Of a DNA stretch of 8,898 bases, positions 5,534-8,898 are shown piece after piece (within the stretch, counting starts at the first letter, position 1; the number at the start of each line of letters is the position of its first letter). Source of the DNA: an uncultured Lewinella sp. (GTDB lineage Bacteria; Bacteroidota; Bacteroidia; Chitinophagales; Saprospiraceae); contig CALIGP010000349.1 of NCBI GenBank assembly GCA_938021455.1, positions 1 through 8,898 of the forward strand, given 5' to 3'. The position numbers and the translations under genes were made by a program. The notes under the pieces were generated by a model, which worked only from the letters and a program-made list of their open reading frames with translations, did no database searches and had not been told where the DNA came from.

Positions 5534-5992
5534 TCAAGCTGCTTCCAGCATCCGGCGATGATAATTAATCTGTCCCAGGTGGTAGGTCAGGTGACCGGCC
5601 AGGTGAACAAGAAAGTATTCCGTCGTCGTTTTTTCGGCGAAGACAAGCGTCGGGTAGTCCGCAGCAAGTTGTGCGGGAGTTAGCTGGTCAAGGGAGCTGT
5701 TTACATCGGTGATCGTACGTTCGATCATTTGCAGTAGCTCCGCGGCGGGGATGTCTTTCCCGGCAAACTCATGCGCCCGATCCCGGACGTAGCCGGTTTT
5801 ACCAAACTCGGCGGCGATGAACGTATTGAGGTTGCCAATCAGGTGCAGACAGAGATTACCTCCAGAGTTGGTTATGCCGGGAGCCGTTTTCCAGAGGTTT
5901 TCTTCGTGGCGGTACAGCGCAATCTCGCTGTGGAGTTTTTTCAAGTCCCTGGTAAAAAGGGTTTTCAGAACGCCAATGAGTGAGTGATCCAT
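5534..5992 (-). CDS. DinB-fold family protein
   Basis: A 152-residue protein, normal length for the DinB/YfiT-like four-helix-bundle superfamily. The expected metal-site histidines are H50 (NLCLHLIGNL), H134 and H138 (HLAGHLTYHLGQINYHRR); the AGHLTYHLGQI signature is very typical. Relatives bind a divalent metal, and some act as thiol-dependent transferases, but most have no known substrate, so I assign none here. The ATG at 5992 gives a natural start, MDHSLIGVLKTLF. It lies 78 bp after the acyl-CoA synthetase stop on the same strand and could be the last gene of that operon. A one-mismatch -7 box, TACCTTTC (6009-6016, minus strand), sits just before the start, so it may also have its own promoter. 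Its 3' end converges on DUF1501 across the structured repeat. Confidence 0.88.
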   Translation of the reverse strand: MDHSLIGVLKTLFTRDLKKLHSEIALYRHEENLWKTAPGITNSGGNLCLHLIGNLNTFIAAEFGKTGYVRDRAHEFAGKDIPAAELLQMIERTITDVNSSLDQLTPAQLAADYPTLVFAEKTTTEYFLVHLAGHLTYHLGQINYHRRMLEAA

Positions 5993-6070
5993 ACCTGGGT
6001 TTTAGTTGAAAGGTAGGGCCTTCTCTGCTAATTAACTTTCCTTGCACCTGCGCTCCGGCGCCCAATCCGA

Positions 6071-7624
6071 TCAGCTATACATCTTCCGCAATTCCTTTTT
6101 CAAAATCTTGCCAGTGGCACTCTGCGGCAGCGCCTCCAAAAATTCAATAGTACGCGGGTATTTGTAAGAAGCGATACGTTCCTTCGTCCACGATTTAAGA
6201 TCGGCTTCCTCAACACACTCTCCTTCCTTGAGGACCACACAGGCCTTAACTTCCTCTCCGTACTGCTCGTTCGGCACCCCGATTACGGCCACCATGGAAA
6301 CGGCTTCGTGCCGCATCATAACATCTTCCACTTCACGGGGATAGATGTTTAACCCGCCACGAATGATCAGGTCCTTCGTACGGTCAACGATGTAGAAAAA
6401 ACCATCTTTGTCCTTCATCCCAACGTCTCCGGAATGCAGCCAACCGTTGACAATGGTCTTAGCCGTTGCCTCGGGCTTATTGTAATATCCCTTCATCACG
6501 TTATGGCCTCGGTATAAGACCTCTCCCTTTTCGCCGACGGGCACTTCGTCGCCACATTCATCCACCACTTTCACCTCCACCCCCCAGACCGGCGTTCCGA
6601 TGGAACCGGGTTTACGGCCAATGGCCGTTTGGTTGAAAGTAACAACGGGTGAGCCTTCTGACATGCCGTAGCCTTCAAGAATTTCTACCGTAAACTTTTC
6701 TTCAAATGCTTCCAGGACGGTAACGGGTAAGGATGCCCCTCCTGATAAACACATCTTCAGGTTCTTTGAAATAGCCTTCAGGTCGAATCGGTCATTCTGG
6801 TAATTCAGTAGCCCCCAATACATCGTCGGCACACCGGCAAAGACGGTTACCTTATGCTCTTGCATGAGAGCAAGCACGGCCTCCGCATCAAAACGAGGTA
6901 AGAGTACATTGGTGACGCCCCGGTAAATGCCCGCGTTCATCAGCACCGTCATGGCAAAAATATGGAAGAGCGGGAGAACGGTCAGCATGGTGTCCTCCGG
7001 TACCGCCTGGTATAAATCGGTGGAAAGTATCGCGTTCAGCAAAAGGTTACTGTGCGTAAGTTCCGCGCCCTTAGGCCGGCCCGTTGTACCGGAAGTATAG
7101 ATGATGACGGCCGTATCATTAGCCGTTGTTTGGGCAGTTTCCAACGTAGGAGCTTGTCCTTGCATCAACATTCCCATCGTTTTAGTCCCTTCAATGGGCG
7201 AAGGATCCGTTGGCTTCGCAGTAATGACGTATAAGTCTTTACAGGCATCTACTTTCTGAAACCCAGCATGCCCTTCCTCCAGCATCGGCAAACCGGCGGC
7301 TCCCAAAAAGCAGAAGTAGGCTTTGGCGTCGGAATCTTTGAGGTGATATTCTACCTCGTCCCGCTTCAGCAACACACTGAGCGGTACCACTACCCCTCCC
7401 GCTTTGAGAATCCCGAAATAGATCATCGGGAAGTACGGCAGATTGAGACAACTCAGGGCAATCTTGTCCCCCCGCTTTATGCCAGAAGCGATCAGGCCGT
7501 TTGCGATTTGGTTGGCGGCAGCGTTCACCTGAGCGTAGGTCAGGTGGGTGTCCATGAAGATGAAGGCATCTTTGTCCGCATATCTGCGGGCACTGTCTTC
7601 GAGTAGGACCGATAGGTTGAGCAT
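6071..7624 (-). CDS. Long-chain-type fatty-acid--CoA ligase (AMP-forming)
   Basis: A 517-residue adenylate-forming enzyme of full family length, activating a carboxylic acid as an acyl-AMP and then an acyl-CoA in the cytoplasm. All core motifs are present: P-loop YTSGTTGRPKG (176-186), the PLFHIFA segment (218-224), YGMSEGSP (319-326), HSGD (397-400), VDRTKDLIIRGGLNIYPRE (413-431) and the C-terminal catalytic Lys in ATGKILKKEL (K506). The overall pattern resembles LcfB/FadD-type long-chain ligases, but substrate chain length cannot be read from sequence by eye; medium-chain or aryl acids remain possible. The ATG at 7624 gives the usual short N-terminus, LNLSVLLEDSA. It follows the acyl-CoA dehydrogenase by 23 bp, with an inverted repeat over the junction, which supports an acyl-activation and beta-oxidation operon. 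Confidence 0.94.
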   Translation of the reverse strand: MLNLSVLLEDSARRYADKDAFIFMDTHLTYAQVNAAANQIANGLIASGIKRGDKIALSCLNLPYFPMIYFGILKAGGVVVPLSVLLKRDEVEYHLKDSDAKAYFCFLGAAGLPMLEEGHAGFQKVDACKDLYVITAKPTDPSPIEGTKTMGMLMQGQAPTLETAQTTANDTAVIIYTSGTTGRPKGAELTHSNLLLNAILSTDLYQAVPEDTMLTVLPLFHIFAMTVLMNAGIYRGVTNVLLPRFDAEAVLALMQEHKVTVFAGVPTMYWGLLNYQNDRFDLKAISKNLKMCLSGGASLPVTVLEAFEEKFTVEILEGYGMSEGSPVVTFNQTAIGRKPGSIGTPVWGVEVKVVDECGDEVPVGEKGEVLYRGHNVMKGYYNKPEATAKTIVNGWLHSGDVGMKDKDGFFYIVDRTKDLIIRGGLNIYPREVEDVMMRHEAVSMVAVIGVPNEQYGEEVKACVVLKEGECVEEADLKSWTKERIASYKYPRTIEFLEALPQSATGKILKKELRKMYS

Positions 7625-7627
7625 GAT

Positions 7628-7659
7628 CTATTGGTTGGGCAAGGAGCCTAAACCAATAG
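7628..7659 (-). promoter_or_regulatory. Intercistronic inverted repeat between dehydrogenase and ligase genes
   Basis: CTATTGGTT (7628-7636) and AACCAATAG (7651-7659) form a perfect 9-bp stem around 14 nt, inside which GGC/GCC can pair again. On the minus strand it includes the dehydrogenase stop codon and ends 3 nt before the ligase ATG. There is no T tract, so it is not a standard terminator. It could affect mRNA stability or hide the ligase translation start until ribosomes unwind it. Confidence 0.55.
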
Positions 7660-8898
7660 GTCTCCTGATGTTTTGAGCGTCACCCGCTCTGTTCCCAGTA
7701 AGGTACGCTTTTGGCCGGAAGTACGGGTGAAGATGTACTGGAAGAAGAAGTTGGCGGTATGGATTTTAGACTGATAGAAATTAGCCTCGTCCTGTCCGTC
7801 AGCGGAGGGTGCGCCTTTCGTAGCCGCCACTGCCTGCCGTAGCCACAACCAACCCAGCACGTGGAGGCTGAAGTAATCCAGGAAGATGGTCGCGTCCGCC
7901 AGGAAGACTTTGGGGTCTTCACTTTTAGCTAGTCCCATCAGGTGGCCGAGAACTTGCTGCATACCTCCGAGGCTTTTGCCCAGGGTCTCCGCCATGCTGC
8001 GGGTCTCGTCCAGGTTAGCCGCGAGACTGATGGTCTCCTGAATTTCTTCGGTGAGGAATTGCAGTGCCTTACCCTTATGCATCATCAGCTTACGCCCCAG
8101 GAGGTCAAGACCGTGAATGGTCGTCGTTCCTTCGTAGATGGCGTTCACGCGGATGTCCCGATAGATCTGCTCTAACGGAAAATCATCCGTATAGCCTGCG
8201 CCTCCCAATACTTGCATGCCCTGGCTAACGGCCTCCGTGCCATACTCGCTCGGGAAGGATTTGGCGATGGGCGTGAGCAGCTCCATCAACAGGTGAGTCC
8301 GTTCCTTTTCGGCGGGGTCCTGGCTAATTTTGCTGATGTCTTCCCAAAGGGAGCACTGTAGCAAGAGATCAACACTGCCTTCTACGACAGCTTTCTGGAA
8401 AAGCAGCATCCGTCGCACATCAGCGTGCTCGATGATGAGTACCTGGCTGGTGTTGACATCCTTGTTTCCGGGGTGGCGACCCTGCGGGCGTTCTTTAGCG
8501 TACTGCAGGCTGGCGTAGTAAGCGGCGGAGGCAGAAGCGGCGGCCATGACGCCCGTCCCGATCCGGGCCTCGTTCATCATCTGGAACATGTTGTTCAGCC
8601 CACGGAATTCTTCGCCCACGAGGTAGCCTTTTGTCTGCCCCTGTTCGCCGTACATCAGGTGTGCGGCGACGTAGCCTTTCTGTCCCATCTTACCGTAGAT
8701 TCCGGCGGTGGTGACGTGGTTATCTACCAGGCCATTCTCCGTGGGCAGGTGCTTTGGCACGACGAAGAGGCTGACGCCCTTCATGCCTTTGGGGCCGTCT
8801 TTTTTACGGGCCAACAGCAGGTGAACGACGTTCTCCGTAGCGTTGTGGTCTCCACCGCTGATGTAGATCTTCTGTCCTTTGATGGCGTAGCTGCCGTC
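7648..8898 (-). CDS. Acyl-CoA dehydrogenase with C-terminal extension domain (5' partial)
   Basis: The frame is open to the window edge, giving 416 residues; a TTG-initiated start at 8814 would be artificial, because GSYAIKGQKIYISGGDHN upstream of it is conserved family sequence. The visible part covers the end of the middle beta domain (YISGGDHNATENVVHLLLAR, then KGVSLFVVPK), the C-terminal helical domain with MQVLGGAGYTDDFPLEQIYR, and the catalytic-base region AIYEGTTTIHGLDLLGRK, whose Glu is the usual proton-abstracting residue. After that comes an Acyl-CoA_dh_C-type extension ending TERVTLKTSGDLLV. This architecture is that of ~590-600-residue enzymes such as DmdC-like 3-methylthiopropanoyl-CoA dehydrogenases and their relatives, so roughly 180 residues are missing. 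It is an FAD-dependent cytoplasmic oxidation of an acyl-CoA; substrate unknown. It is first in the minus-strand order before the ligase. Confidence 0.93.
   Translation of the reverse strand, partial: DGSYAIKGQKIYISGGDHNATENVVHLLLARKKDGPKGMKGVSLFVVPKHLPTENGLVDNHVTTAGIYGKMGQKGYVAAHLMYGEQGQTKGYLVGEEFRGLNNMFQMMNEARIGTGVMAAASASAAYYASLQYAKERPQGRHPGNKDVNTSQVLIIEHADVRRMLLFQKAVVEGSVDLLLQCSLWEDISKISQDPAEKERTHLLMELLTPIAKSFPSEYGTEAVSQGMQVLGGAGYTDDFPLEQIYRDIRVNAIYEGTTTIHGLDLLGRKLMMHKGKALQFLTEEIQETISLAANLDETRSMAETLGKSLGGMQQVLGHLMGLAKSEDPKVFLADATIFLDYFSLHVLGWLWLRQAVAATKGAPSADGQDEANFYQSKIHTANFFFQYIFTRTSGQKRTLLGTERVTLKTSGDLLV

Noticed and set aside
6047..6070. Terminator after the acyl-CoA synthetase gene
   Set aside because: A short GCG/CGC palindrome is present, but without a T tract and with little stem, so it is not convincing.
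7648..8814. Complete 388-residue dehydrogenase starting at the TTG at 8814
   Set aside because: Conserved acyl-CoA dehydrogenase sequence continues in frame to the window edge, so the gene is partial.

Overview
The window looks like chromosomal DNA from a member of the Bacteroidota. The evidence is a C-terminal type IX secretion (Por) tail, a TAnnTTTG-type promoter box, A-rich leaders without Shine-Dalgarno sequences, a SusC/TonB-like barrel fragment, and a paired DUF1800/DUF1501 locus. The style of the surface proteins suggests the Saprospiraceae/Lewinella side of the phylum, but this is only an impression from family resemblance.

Layout. Bases 1-1228 (+) hold the C-terminal 408 residues of a large secreted multidomain protein: a Cys-rich calcium-binding-like module, three 25-residue Cys-rich repeats, a beta-sandwich and a T9SS tail, followed by a strong terminator. 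An AT-rich spacer with a candidate promoter leads to 1589-2041 (+), a signal-peptide-bearing CxxCH/choice-of-anchor-V (reelin-like) protein that stops early. At the same point a different reading frame carries the last ~100 residues of an outer-membrane beta-barrel receptor (to 2322), so two unrelated gene remnants meet at about 2011-2041. Bases 2323-2805 are a gene-free, repeat-rich spacer. Bases 2806-5343 (+) are a two-gene operon, DUF1800 then DUF1501, the second with a twin-arginine-type leader. It is followed by a second copy of the spacer repeat.

Bases 5534-8898 are all on the minus strand. In transcription order they are an acyl-CoA dehydrogenase (5' end outside the window), a long-chain-type acyl-CoA synthetase 23 bp downstream, and a DinB-fold protein. 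The first two fit a fatty-acid or other carboxylic-acid activation and beta-oxidation operon. The DinB protein may be a bystander.

The most unusual feature is a pair of ~170-bp structured repeats at 2557-2728 and 5356-5525 that bracket the DUF1800/DUF1501 operon. Their outer arms are in the same orientation. Their ~97-bp cores, bounded by perfect 10-bp inverted repeats, are homologous only when one is reverse-complemented, so the core has flipped within the element. The second most notable feature is the two-sided gene truncation near 2030, which could be a real deletion fusion or an assembly join. Base composition also changes visibly, from AT-rich on the left to GC-richer on the right.
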